Assembly: GCA_023333565.1 (NCBI GenBank)
Contig: JAJKFH010000102.1
Location: forward strand, 3,534,001 to 3,598,000
Direction: 5' to 3'
DNA length: 64,000 nt
Source: Puffinus mauretanicus
Taxonomy: Eukaryota > Chordata > Aves > Procellariiformes > Procellariidae
Shown here: positions 36,601 to 48,360 of the stretch, in pieces
How the letters are laid out: every line of letters starts with the position of its first letter
Numbering within the stretch: position 1 is the first letter of the stretch
The notes under the pieces: generated by a model
Databases searched by the model: none
What the model saw: the letters and a program-made list of their open reading frames with translations, nothing else
Told to the model about the DNA's origin: nothing
Made by a program: the position numbers and the translations under genes

Positions 36601-39600
36601 AAGATACGTGTGTTGGATTCCTACAGCACTGTATATGGGGAGGAGCAGCAAAAGCAAGTACTTCATCAGCTGATGGTGATTGATCTCAAGACCTCAAACT
36701 GCTATGCTTCTGCCTGGTGCCACATCAGGCTATTGGAATGCCTGCGTCTCATTTGAAATCTGGATGAAATTTGAATGTGTTGCTACCAGTCAACGGTTTT
36801 GCTTAGTCCTCAGGCTATCTGCCAGACTCTTGCTTGATCACATTTTTTGGGTGAGGACTCTCTAATAATAAGCATCAACTTCAATGTCCACCTGTGTGTA
36901 TTCCGCATGGATAATGATCTTAGCAGTAAGTTTTCAATTCACTTCCATTACTATTTGATCTCCTTTCTTAAAAATATTTTCCAACATTATTAAGTTCATT
37001 CCAGTGAAAAGAACACAACTCTCTTTGGTTTCTTCGATGTCGACTCTGCTTGTGAGACTCTTGGAAGAAAATGGGCGTTTTCAGGCTCAGTTGAGCTTTT
37101 GTGGCTCCACAGTCCAGTACTCTTTTCCTATCATTGCAACAATGAACTTGTTGCCAGCACAGTAACCAGCTCCTCCTTTCTGATTCCTCCCGTGCTGACT
37201 ACTGGAATCAATATTGTACCTTAAAATGATGAGATACTTTCATTCAGGTTGGATGGATCAGTGCCATGAGGATGATAGACAGAAGTCTTGCAGATAAGTC
37301 TCTGAGTCTTAGAATGCACTGAAAATTATCCTGAAAATCTGTGTTTTCTGTGTTTTCATCTGGGTATCGTCTGTCTCTTTAGTTTCCTCCTCTTTTCCAC
37401 AGGAGTTTCAGTTGACCTCATTATGGTTTTTTTTCTGGCACAGTCAGATTTTTGTAGTAAAATGTGTTGCCATATATGAACAGGATCCCATTTGTTATCT
37501 CTGTCAAATGTAATTACTTTGATGGCAATGCATTCAAATCCACCTTGATATTAGAACATCACTTGTTTCACTCAATGATGGGACAGAAACTGCAGAGTTT
37601 TTTTAATACGCATCCTTTCACAAGGGCTTTCATGGTCAAACATTTGCAACAAGGCTTACTTAAATTTGTGTCTCGCTGTTCTGAATCCCTGCATGTATCT
37701 GTACCTTTCTGCTAACCATTTATATGTGCTACTGAAATCATGGAGTCATCTTAATTTCAAGCTGCCCAAGGTCAACAAGCTTCCCAAAGTTAGAAGCAGG
37801 CCTGAATGAAATTCCTGGGAGCAAATATCTAATGAGACTTGGAGAGGGGGCATGTTGGGCTGCTCAAGACAGGATGGGTTGAAAATGAGTGTGAACCCCA
37901 AAGCCGAAGTATTCTTGGCAAACGTGAATTATTTTCAGCCTGAGCTTGTGAATTCCATGGACCGAGTTCTTAACCCTTTTACACTGAATAAATGGTATTT
38001 TCTCCTATAAACTATTCCATTGACTTGACTAGGTGTTTGTTACAGGAATGCGATGCTCTAGTGGAGTAAGCCATTGTTAGAAAACAGTCACGGCACTTCT
38101 CACATTTCAGATGGGGAATTTCACATTTTCCACTTCCTTTGCTGAATAAAAGATGTAAGGTATATCAGATCTCATGAGCATCACCCTTTATTAGTTGCTT
38201 CTGGTTACACTCAGGTTCTGAGAATTACTGTACCAAGGTGCCCTTGTTTTCAGCGGTTCTTAGCCCCATGCATGCATTTGGATCATGTCAGCTAGCAGTC
38301 TACTTCAGAGGGGCTATTTCCATGCACAGCCTGCATAAAGCTCCATTTCTAATTATTGCAGCTGAAGCTATTATGCTTGTAAACACGTTACCTCTGTTAA
38401 AGTCCCCATAATGTCATTTTGATGTTTTCTACACTATTGATCTACCTCCTCCTTTGTGCGGATTTCCTAAGCTGACAGAAAATGTCAGAGCTGTCTTGTC
38501 CAAAAGCGTTGGACCACTCCAGCCATTTCGTAGCTGCCTCCAGTTTCACAAGGCGTTCAGCATGTACTTGAACAGCTCTGTAGATGCTTGTTTGATGTGT
38601 AATGTGCAGCCTCCCGGGGCTCCAGAGTTTTACCCCGAGCTGATGTCAAGGTTCTACTCTCTGATATGGAAATGCCAAGGTAATTTCATGCTTTGTAAAG
38701 CTCTATGAATATTTTTAATTATGACAAAAATGCCATGGAAATGAAGATTGTTCTGGGTTTTATTGTTGCATGTAGTTTTGTATGACTCTAATTTCATAGC
38801 AATTTAGTTTGTTTGGCACTTTGAGATTTGTGGGTTGTCTGGAAGCATAAGAAAGTGAACCCCATATTTGTCATGGATTTGATAACCTTGGCTAAGCTAA
38901 TGCAGGGACTCTTCTGCAGAATGCTAGCAGTGCTGGATTTTTTTTTTTTTTTTTCTTGCCACCCCCATTGGAGACTGACAGTTTCTAGGCTCTGAAATGC
39001 CTCTGAAGCGCAAGCTTTGCCCACACTACCTCAGTAGACTTCAACGCTACCCTGTAAGGACTGTGTGGGTCAGGGCAGGAGACAATATGTTAGTTAGCCT
39101 TTGTGTCGGCTCAAACTTTGGTTTCTCTTCAGAAACTGTGGGAGTTTTTCCTTATAAAATCCTTTCTGCCTTTTAGTAGACTCAGAACATCACATGGTTT
39201 CCTTTAGGACTGAATAAAAACTCCTAGTTTACTAGGCTGATACCTGCACTTGATTTGGGCAATGTGTGTCCTCAGACGTATTATCCTACCTTAAGCATTG
39301 GGTGGGCATAGCTTTTGGTGTGCTACCACTGAGACTGCGTAAGGACACCAACAGGAGTGTGCTTCATGGGGAGAGGACAGGCACTTGGCTTCTCCCTCAG
39401 TTGTCCCCAGCAGTCAGGGGACTGTCACTGCAATGACTGCTCATCCTCTGCCCTCCTCCAGCATTAGTCAACTGTGTTGATTGAAAACACATACTGGTTT
39501 TGGCCATGGTGAAGCAACTAATAGCCCAGGCAGAGCTGTTACCTGTGGAGTTATCCCCTTGATGTTGCTCAACGGCCGGTGGTGTGCGTGAAGCTGCCTG

Positions 39601-42600
39601 GCATCCTCCTGGTGGGGCTGGGTGGAGAGTGAACGCCCATACAGGCAGGCACTGCTGGTCCAAGGGACAAGAAGGTTGCAGATGTGCTCAGGGGACTTGT
39701 GCTCATCCCATCTGAGACCTCAGCTGCTCTGTTGGAGAAAGAGACGTTGGTGCTGATTTCGGCTAAAGACAGCAACTGGGCTCTGCTTCTCCTAATTCAC
39801 TCAGACGGCATGGCTACCTCACTGACCTGCCCAGGTCTGCTACTTTCTTCTGATTTAAGGGGTTGTTGAAGATGTCAGGGTAGGGATAGCAAACCATGGT
39901 CTTAGAAAGAGCTGGGTATGAAAATACGCTATATGAACTGTGAAGGAGTATTCCTAGAGGTGAAAGTCATGTTTAAAAACAAAAAAACCCAACAGTTTGC
40001 TGACTCATCGTATCAATCTCTTTTAAATTACTTTCCAAAAAATAAGTGCGGCATCCTTTGTTTACTGAAGTCAATAATGCAACTCCCATTAGTCTGAGAG
40101 CGTGTAAAGTTCATCATTGATGTATTTGACATATTAATGGGCTAATTTATGTAAACTGGAGAGACCGTATGTGTTTCTTCAGAGATGATCAAGAAAAAGG
40201 GAAGCAGGTTATTTTTAATTAAGACTTTGCAAGTAGGTGTGTAGTGGGTCTGAAAAATGGAGGGGAAATTCTGTAGAGATGTTCTAACACTTATGTATTT
40301 GATAAAGCTTTTGTTTACCATCCTACTGTTAGACATTCTTCCAAATACTCTGCAATGATTCCACGTATAATGTGCAGAAAGGCAAAAATTAAAAAAACAA
40401 AGTCCTGCATCATCCTGTCCTTTGTGTTTAACACTCTTTCTGACCCCTGAGATTTTGAAACGTTAAAGAATTTAAAAAGAAAACATCATTGCCTTACCTG
40501 ATAAATCTACAGATTTTTTTCCTACTTCCATATAATACATAAAATTCTCTTAAATCTTGCTAACCTGCTTTCCTCAGTGATTTCTGCAGCTGAAACTAGA
40601 ACACCTGACAGTGCCAATAATGTATTTGCTGAATCTTGTCTTTTCTCTCTTCTCTGAATGAAATTCACCCCCTAGGAAGTAAATTGTTTGTGAATGAAAT
40701 GGGATTTTTATGAATATATTTATGATTTCAAGCGATCTGACCCATTCTTACATAGCTGCAGGCCCATTTTCCACACTGGGTTGCTTTTGAAATTGTTTAC
40801 TCTGAGTACCCAGTAATTGGCGTGATTAATCAAACGGTGTGACTGATTGCTTTAGTCGCGTGTTGTTGCCTGATTGATTGGCTGGGGTTTTCATGAAGCG
40901 GAGGGAAGATGTTGAGTCCTTTCTTTAAGCAGAGCATCTCACTGCAAAGCGGTGAGGAAGAGCGCGGTGGGAAGGCGGCCAGGGCTGGCAGCAGTATCCC
41001 ACCAGGCTGGGTCGGGGCTGTTTACCCCCACCCACGGGTACCCCAGGCAGAAGGGCGACAGCACGGATGCTGCTGCTGTGGAAATACAGGCAGGGAGCCG
41101 GTAAAATAACAGGGCACTGCAGCTCACTGCACGAAGCGGTTCTTTTGTCTTAATCTGGATTTCATGCTGCTGTCTATCCGTGGGTAACTTCTGCTGAGGA
41201 GAGATAACAAATCTGACTGCAGACCTCTCAAGGCTTTCTTTTTCTTCAGTTTCGAGGTGAAACTTTGACTCTGAGGTGCTTCTGTTCATGGCCTTCTGAC
41301 GCTATAGAGCATATGAGCTATATTTTTCCTTCACCTGCAGAGCTAGGGGGACAGCTGTTCTTGTTTCTTTGAAAAATGCTTCGATACCTCTGGTTGGGAA
41401 GTAGTACGCAGAAGCTAATATTATTATATTTGCATAGGAAAGAAATATCACTAATGCAAAAAGGCTGCTTATTGAGGCCGTTTGGGAAATGGGAATGAAA
41501 AGGCACTGATTTAAGGCATGCACATTTATATTGGGATATGGTAACCCCATACCATGAAGACAGAGAAAAAACTGTAGCATAGATGCCAGGGAAGAAAAGG
41601 AGGATGTTATCTGTGCGAAATTGCAGCTCCTGTTGTAAATTTCTGGGGAGAGAAATGTTTCCTGTAAGTATGACTCAGATTTCTGTGAATCAATAGAGCC
41701 TCTGAGGGTCGGAGGAAATCAGTATATTTTAGAGGTGAAAGGTACTAAAGCCAGTGGCTGACTGGGGCCAGCCAGAACCCAGTCGTTCTTCTGGCTGTTC
41801 TTCCTTTCAGTTTTTTGGGGGCTGAAGAGCCTGGATGGTTCTGCAATGTAAAGTACAGTTGACTTACTGAGGATTACCCCTAGAAAGATGTACCCATCTT
41901 AAACAGAAAAGATCACTTGATTTTTTTTTTTTTTTTTTTCTTTCCATTGTCTTATATGGCTGGGGAAGGTGCTAAAGACAGTCAGAAATTCCCAACCTCC
42001 CTCTTTCTCCAGTGTGAGTGTGCCTTTGACCTGCTCAGATCATAGACAAAAAAGGAGAAGCCAGCTGTATCTGGAAGGAAACATACAGGCTACAATACAA
42101 AATAAGCGCAGTCAGAAACGGTGGCAATTTTTTTAATCAACAATATCTGCTGAGACTTGGGGACAACTATAAGAGTAAAAGAAATGGTTCCTGATAACAG
42201 GCAGGGCTGATCAAATATTTAATAGCTCACAAGAAAGGTAAACTTATATGAATATTTTTCTTGATGTAAAACTTCATTCACAGAACTTGTTGTGTTTCTC
42301 AGGCATCCTGTAGCATCCAGATACCCTAGGACAGATAAATAAAAGTTGCATACACTGTTTAAATGTCAAATAACCTCATTGGCCTTTATGAGTATGTTTA
42401 CTGCTTGCATTCTGCAAAAAAAAAAAATCCAAACCACAACCCAGTTCCTCTCCATACATTATTTCAGTGAACACTGCACAGTGTTAAAGGAAAGAAATAT
42501 CAGACGAAATCTTTCATAGACTTATTTATGAGGAAGCGATTCAATGCCAAAGACAGATTTCTGACTTTTTTAAAGGGAAATGACCTTTTGTGGTACAGTT

Positions 42601-42700
42601 CACCACTTCTCTTGCATTGAAAGACTAATAAGCATCTGGAAGCTGGTCAAGTTGTACATCTGAAGTGTGTCAATCATTCTTGTTATGAAAAGACAGATCT

Positions 42701-42751
42701 AAAAAAAAAAAACCCCAAAACCAAAAAACAAACCAAACAAAAAAACCAACC
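42701..42751. repeat. A/C-rich low-complexity tract
   Basis: A run of 12 A's followed by CCCCAAAACC and CAAACC-like units. Confidence 0.8.
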
Positions 42752-45700
42752 TGTCAACTTGTTTGTTAGGGAGACTGTGGGACATACTTTTAAAAAACAC
42801 AGGGCCTGTACTTATCAAAAAGAAAGCTAGGATAAATTTGCACTTGAACGCATAAGTGGCAACCCATGTACGTTATTCTAGCCACCCTTTGCACTTGTTT
42901 TTGTTATTGTTTTATCCATTGCTGTCATTAAAATGAAAGGACTTTAGGTGAGAATATATTTAAGAAGGATCCATACTTTTATTTCATAAAAACATTTGTT
43001 CCTGAAAAATAGCTTTGCTTCAAAAACTTCATGGACTAGGACTTCTACTTCCAGGGTGTCTTTTTTTTTTTTTTTTTTTAATAAACCTCATTTCATGCCA
43101 TATTTATCCAGACTTGCTGAGGCCTGTAAAGCTTCATATAAATCTGGGCTTATACTGCAGCTAAGAATAAATGAATAAAGCTTTTCCCCCTAGGCCAGGC
43201 AAACTTGGTAGATCTGACTGAGTGTTGCTTTGGGGTTTTGAGGGGAAAGGGAAGAATTTACTGTAAACCTGAAATTAAGTCCATGTTACAAGCTACAAGC
43301 AGGAACACCTCTATAAACATTTGAAACCACAAAACATCTTGATTTTTATTTTTCTCTAATAATCTAGGATGATATATGGTAGTTAATGCTGGTTCAGTTA
43401 GGACGTTACATTCATTAAATCACGGATTACAAGCAACCAGGATTGTTTTAATTCATCAGGCCATTAAATTAAAGGTAAAGCTCTAGTGTTGTCACTAGCA
43501 CAACCTTCAAATAGTTGATGAGCTACCTGAGAAGCTCTTGACAAAGTGTGTTTGATGTCGAGTCCTGCTTGTAGCTGGTGCTCTTAAAATGCAAGAGGAT
43601 TTTCTTTTAACGATTTTTGTTGTCTAGTGATCTGTGTCCTATAATACCTTGAAATATCTTTATCATGTTCCTGCATACTGCACATCACAAAATAATTCAT
43701 CCCCAGATTTTACAGTAAATCTAGTGAGCATGGGCAGGACTCTGGGAATTTCATCTATATCATAATACCCTGTTATGCACCTTGCTGTCAGGTCCCTCTG
43801 CTCCAAATTCTCTACTTCACCATAATTCTGCCAGGTGGACTTAGAGGGAACCAGAGTCCCTTAAAACTGCTCTGATACCACTGCAGCCCAGCGTACATCA
43901 TAGTCCAAGAAAAATTAGGATGCCTTCCAAGTATATGCTTAGAACAGTTTCCTAGGGAAAAATGAGAAATGCTCATAATGCAACATGCTCTGGCCATATA
44001 TCCATGTCATAATGCCACATATGACCTTCGATAAAATCTGGGAAAAGATGGCAGGGATTCACAAGCGTCAGTCTTATGTGAGTCAGGGGAGCTTGCGGGT
44101 GGAGTGAAGGACTCCCTGTTCAGTTAGCTGCTTTGTATTGCAGGAGCTCCACAAATGAAAAGGTCAGGGCTTCGACTTAGTCCTTGCTATAGGGCCTTCT
44201 TAGTAACTGGGAATATGTTTCAGCTTGTACTGTGCCAAGAAGGGGTTTTTCAGATTTCTGTAATGCAAAGGTGGTGGGGGACGGGAGGGAAGCTTTAGGT
44301 CAAATCACCAAAACCACAGTATCTGATTCAGAAAAAGCCATGTTTGACTCCAGAATGGGTTCCCCATTTGAGCACTTTTTTGCTGATTTTTTTTGTTTAT
44401 TTTTTCTCAAATGTTTGCATGTTTTTCATTCAAATAAACCAAATTCCAGACTAATTTGTGAGGTATGCTGCTGAGTACTTCCCTCCTTTCCTCCTGGAGT
44501 GATGTAGTAGGTTATAGAGCCCTTAGGAAGCCTTTTGATGTCGGTGTACCTTTGACCACTGGATAGGGGCCTGAAGGACTTCGGGAGCTTCTGGAATACC
44601 CTTGTATCAGTATCTTTCACTAACTGACCACTTACAAACACTTACAAATTGCCCTGTTTCTTTTTCCATGAGTAAATGGAAGATATCTCATTGTCTCGTT
44701 ATTTTTTTAAAGCTTTGCTGGTTTATTAATAGACTCGCTGTTTTTATTGTTTAGATGCTAGAAACAAATAAGGTTGCCCTTGTTTTCATAGTTACTTTTT
44801 TTTTTGTCCCCAGTCTGTATTTACTTTTCACACCTCCTATTCAGACGAGAAAAAAATTCTTTTGCTCCTCCTTCATGTCCTACCTTCTTGCATTCTTAAG
44901 AAATGCTTTGTATGACTTTCCAGGTTTCACCCATTGAAAAAGCCTGGAGCCAACCTCTCCAGTACGCCAATCTTTGCTAGTTAGCTTTGCTCACATTATA
45001 CTTTCTTTCTCTACTCGGGTGTAGGCTTTCCTTGGCAGGAACTGTTCTACTGCCTGTGTCTCTAATACAATCCTGAGCAGTTGCTAGAAAAAACCTTTTT
45101 TTTTTTTTTTAATGTTTTTTAAAAAAGACTCAGTTATCATTTTCTGAAGGATTTGGTTCTATTGGCAGATTGGAATCTTTCAAAGCACTGGCACTTTTTG
45201 AAAAGGTTGAGTATCACTAGACCCCCATAATTTAAAACTGATATAATTCTTGCATTCTCTTGGCTGCATTTTCCTTTCTGCAACAGCCAGACCAGAATGT
45301 TTTAATATCTTAGTCCTTTATTGAAGGTTTAATTCCAGAAATGCTTCTCACTTCTTTCAGCTGTTATTCACTTTAACTCTTTGATTCAGACAGTGTTGTT
45401 CTGAGGCTAAAATGCTACTAGAATTTTATATTTACATTTTTTTTGCTTTTTAAGTGTCTTTAGTCTTGTTTATGCCGTCATCATTTTGACATCTAAATAT
45501 TGTAAATGAGTGGAATATTGGAGAAGAAAGACTGCATAAAGTACAATCTTAATGTCAAAAATCATTGACCATTACAATTTAATTTACTTAGTAAACAAGA
45601 AGTTCTTAGCCTAAAATTCAATCCACAGCTTTCAAGTACTGATGACAATCTTAATTTCCTAACAAAATTCACTGCTCTGTCTTTCAGATAACCTCTCTTC

Positions 45701-46080
45701 ATCCTAAAGCTGTGTACTGAAGGAAATTTATCTATGGTTAACCCCTTGTATACCAATTTCAGATAATGTTACAAACACCAACAGAGTGGTGGATACCCAG
45801 GAGAGGCCTGTGTCCTTCACTGGTAGCATTGAGTAGGTCTTTTCTGTCCCCAGCTTCTTATAAATGAAGATATGAATAGCATTTGCCTTCTGGAGCTCTA
45901 AATTTGGGCTTTGTGCCAGTATCTGCACAGGACCTGAATTTCTCCTTCATTTTCTGGATTAATCCCCATCAAGTGTGGCAAATCACGGCTCAAGGGCCCA
46001 TTTCAGTACAAAATAAGCACATCCCTCTCTGGCTTTGGCCACTTTGAAATCAAGCTTTTGTTGACTGAAGGCCCAGATTA

Positions 46081-46969
46081 GATGAAAATCAAAAATACGC
46101 CAGGCAGGGCTCTGAAATGCAGATTCATTATTGTCTAATTTAATAATGCTGTTAGAAAACAACTTTGTAATTGGGCAAAGGACATTCCCACAGGAATGTG
46201 ATAGAGTTCATCTTGCCTCAATGACTTAGAAAATTTGAAAACAAACCCTGAATCTACTTTCAGCCACTATTTTAGTTTTTTTAAGGTAAAGCGAGGTGCT
46301 GGCCCATTACTATAAGCAATGGAACCACACCTAGATCCAAAGTTGCTCTGAAGTTTAATGCCCTAGACACAGCCTTATTACACTTGAGACCCTATTTTGT
46401 TCAGATCGATATGGTTATAGCTCTGATACCTGCACCAAGGATGCACCCTAATTTATACTGGTGTGAGTGAGAGTGTGATCGGTGACAAACCAGATTCTGA
46501 TGTAGTTGTTTTGGAAAGACTATTTTCATCACAGTGGTTGAATGGGGACAGAGGGATGACGTATAGGTGTGTTTGGGTTTTGCTTTGGTTCCCCCTCCCC
46601 CCTTTTTTCCTGGGGACATCATCTTAAACAAGATTCTTGTAAAGATGAGTAGCTTGCCTATCGTTAAGTTTGGAGGCGGCCCTGATCAAATTGCGGGGTG
46701 GGTGGGGAAGACACGACAGAGGACGTGGCCTCAGGTTTCTCCATGTGCTCCTCTAATCACTGGGCCCGAGTATCTCGCGGGACAGGATGAGTTCTTCTCC
46801 ATCCCTTGCAGGCTTGTACCTCGAACCTCTGAAGAGTTGTCCACACACTTTATTCTACCTCCTGAGAACAGTAAGGAAATGTGCGTTGTTTCCAAGCACG
46901 GTGTCTGCTGCTGGTACCTGGGTACTGGCTTCACCTCTGGGACCTGTAGCTCCAACAGAGCCGCAACTA
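46081..46969. promoter_or_regulatory. Upstream flank of the CpG-island promoter with a TEAD-type palindrome
   Basis: Contains an inverted repeat ACATTCC-caca-GGAATGT at 46182-46199, two facing M-CAT/TEAD-type half sites, next to a TAAT/ATTGT-rich patch (46120-46170). It lies about 0.8 kb above the CpG island. Regulatory function is inference from motif content alone. Open frames here (for example 46567-46998) resemble no known protein. Confidence 0.25.
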
Positions 46970-47510
46970 AGGAGCAGCCGCCTCCCGCAGAAGCCTAAAG
47001 CCCTGTGCGGGGCCGGACTTGCCCGGGGCAGTGCCTGGCCCCGTCCTTTCTCAGCTCCGCCAGCCGGGCCCCCCCGCAAGGTCTTCGCGGCATTTCTGTC
47101 CCCTGACAGCGGCGGGGGAGGGAGGCAGGAAAAATGACGTTGGGGAGGGACTGTTGTGCGTGCGGGCGCGGGGGGGCGGGGGGGAGATGCGTTTTCGGCT
47201 GCCGCCTCGCTTTTCCAGCCCGCGGAGAGAAGATGCTCTTGGGAGAGGGAGAGCCGGGGGGCGGGGTAGGACGATGCGGGGGGAGCGAGGGCGGTGGCTG
47301 CCGGCTGCCAGCCCTCGCCTTCCGCCGGGGGCTGGGGCCGCTCCCGCCGAGGAGACCGCGCTCCCGGAGGCGGCGAGCGGCTCTCCCCACCCCTTCCCGT
47401 GCAGCGAGCGGCGCGATCGCCCAAACTCCTGGGAGGGGAGACACCCCCCGCCGCCGCCTCCCCTTCCTCCTCCTCCTTCTTTTCCTCCTCCTCCCCGCCG
47501 CAAACCCCAA

Positions 47511-47518
47511 ATAAAAGG
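47511..47518 (+). promoter_or_regulatory. TATA-like box
   Basis: ATAAAAGG immediately followed by a GC box (GGGGCGGGGGGCGG, 47517-47530). If used, transcription would start about 25-30 bp downstream, near 47540-47550. That would place the upstream ATG at 47535 at or just before the start site. CpG-island promoters often start at several sites, so this is tentative. Confidence 0.4.
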
Positions 47519-47534
47519 GGCGGGGGGCGGCAGG

Positions 47535-47579
47535 ATGCGCCGCTCGGCGGGGAGGTCGGCGCCGCCGCCGGCCGCCTGA
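47535..47579 (+). CDS. Upstream ORF of 14 codons
   Basis: ATG at 47535, 14 codons (arginine-, alanine- and proline-rich) and a TGA at 47577-47579. The last base of the stop is the first base of the next ATG (47579-47581), which is in frame with the probable main coding sequence. The TGATG overlap is the arrangement that permits termination-reinitiation. Whether this ORF lies in the mRNA depends on the true start site. It may be translationally regulatory or simply chance in GC-rich 5' sequence. Confidence 0.3.
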   Translation: MRRSAGRSAPPPAA

Positions 47580-47722
47580 TGCTGCCGCAATTCGCCATTG
47601 CCGGGCACGGCTTGGAGCCGAGCGGAGGGAGGCGAGGGGTAGAGGCAGGGGGCCAGGGGGCAGAGGAACAGCAGCCCCCCTTGCCCGGCCGCCCCCGCGG
47701 GCCGCGGCCGCCGTCCCCCCCG

Positions 47723-47794
47723 ATGCCCGGCCGCCGCCGGCGGGGGGCCCCGGGGGCCCGCTCCTGCCTCCTCTGGCTCTTTGTGTTGCTAAAG
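47723..47794 (+). CDS. Probable first coding exon: signal-peptide-like N-terminus of an unidentified protein
   Basis: ATG at 47723 opens 24 codons, ending with an AAG lysine codon and then GTAAGT, a consensus splice donor at 47795, in phase 0. The peptide starts with an arginine cluster (RRRR at residues 4-7) and continues into CLLWLFVLL. That is a positive n-region followed by a hydrophobic core, as in a signal peptide or signal anchor, and any cleavage site would lie in exon 2. An in-frame ATG at 47579 would add 48 residues rich in Gly, Pro and Arg. I prefer 47723 because the signal-type charge pattern begins there, although neither ATG has a good Kozak context (C at -3). The remaining exons must be beyond the window. 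I do not recognise the gene. A secreted, GPI-anchored or type I membrane protein is the best inference. Confidence 0.6.
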
Positions 47795-47800
47795 GTAAGT
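47795..47800 (+). other. Splice donor of the first exon
   Basis: AAG|GTAAGT matches the U1 consensus at every intronic position shown. It lies at the end of the hydrophobic segment and inside the CpG island, the usual position for a first-exon donor. Confidence 0.65.
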
Positions 47801-48360
47801 GCCGGGGAAGGGGAGGGGTGCGGGTCCCCACCTCCAGTGGGCACCGAGCCCCCTCCGCGCCGCCTTTGTGTGCCTTCCCGGCGGGACCGCGGCGCCCGGG
47901 CACGGCCAGGTGGTTGTGCCCGCTCTGCTTCTCCCGCGGGGCGGCGGAGGCAGCGGCTCGGCCCCGGCTGTCCCCGCTTTGTGCTGCCGCGGGCAGCCGC
48001 GCAGGATCTGCATGTGGATTTGGGGGAGGGGGGGGCTGTGCACGATCCGACGGGCGGGTAGCCCGCTCCGCTGTGCCCCGGGGCGCGGCGCGCCCCCCGC
48101 TCCTGTATCCCCCCCGAAAGTGCCAGCAGCCCGGGGAGGCTGCGGCGGCGTTTCCTCCCATCCTTCGCCTCCTCCAAAGTTACCTGGTTCCCAGCGGGGG
48201 TGCCGAGAGAGGGGTAATGGGGCGTTTTGGGGATGTAGTCGCCCCGCGGGGCCGGGCCGGGCCGTGGCGGGGGCGCCGCGCTGTCCTTCAGCACCGCCCG
48301 CCCCGGCTCCGGCTCCGGGGAAACGCGCCCCGTGTTCCCCCATTAAATGTCTCATCTCTC

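Larger units (their letters stand above)
30201..46080. other. Long gene-free stretch
   Basis: Nearly 16 kb without a recognised gene. It has many homopolymers (for example T runs near 41921-41939 and 43061-43079, and 38939-38954), G/T-rich tracts at 32081-32113, 33121-33160 and 33611-33668, and A/C-rich tracts at 39974-39992 and 42701-42751. Patches around 35440-35700, 36000-36180, 38340-38400 and 40790-40890 are rich in homeodomain-type cores, but conservation cannot be judged from one sequence. No transposon ends were seen. Confidence 0.5.
46970..48360 (+). promoter_or_regulatory. CpG island promoter
   Basis: About 1.4 kb of very GC-rich, CpG-dense DNA rising sharply out of AT-rich flanks on both sides. 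It includes several GC boxes (for example 47517-47530 and around 47168-47183), a TGACGT half site near 47135, a pyrimidine tract (47457-47498) and a TATA-like box (47511-47518), and it covers the probable first exon. Islands of this type usually mark the 5' end of a broadly or developmentally expressed gene. Long frames open on both strands here are a by-product of GC content. Confidence 0.85.

Noticed and set aside
38248..38268. CAGCGGTTCTTAG resembling a hAT transposon end
   Set aside because: No matching inverted end or 8-bp target duplication found nearby.
47723..47794. Naming the gene of the first exon
   Set aside because: I compared it mentally with several neuronal surface-protein signal exons and none matched. 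Twenty-four residues do not justify a symbol.
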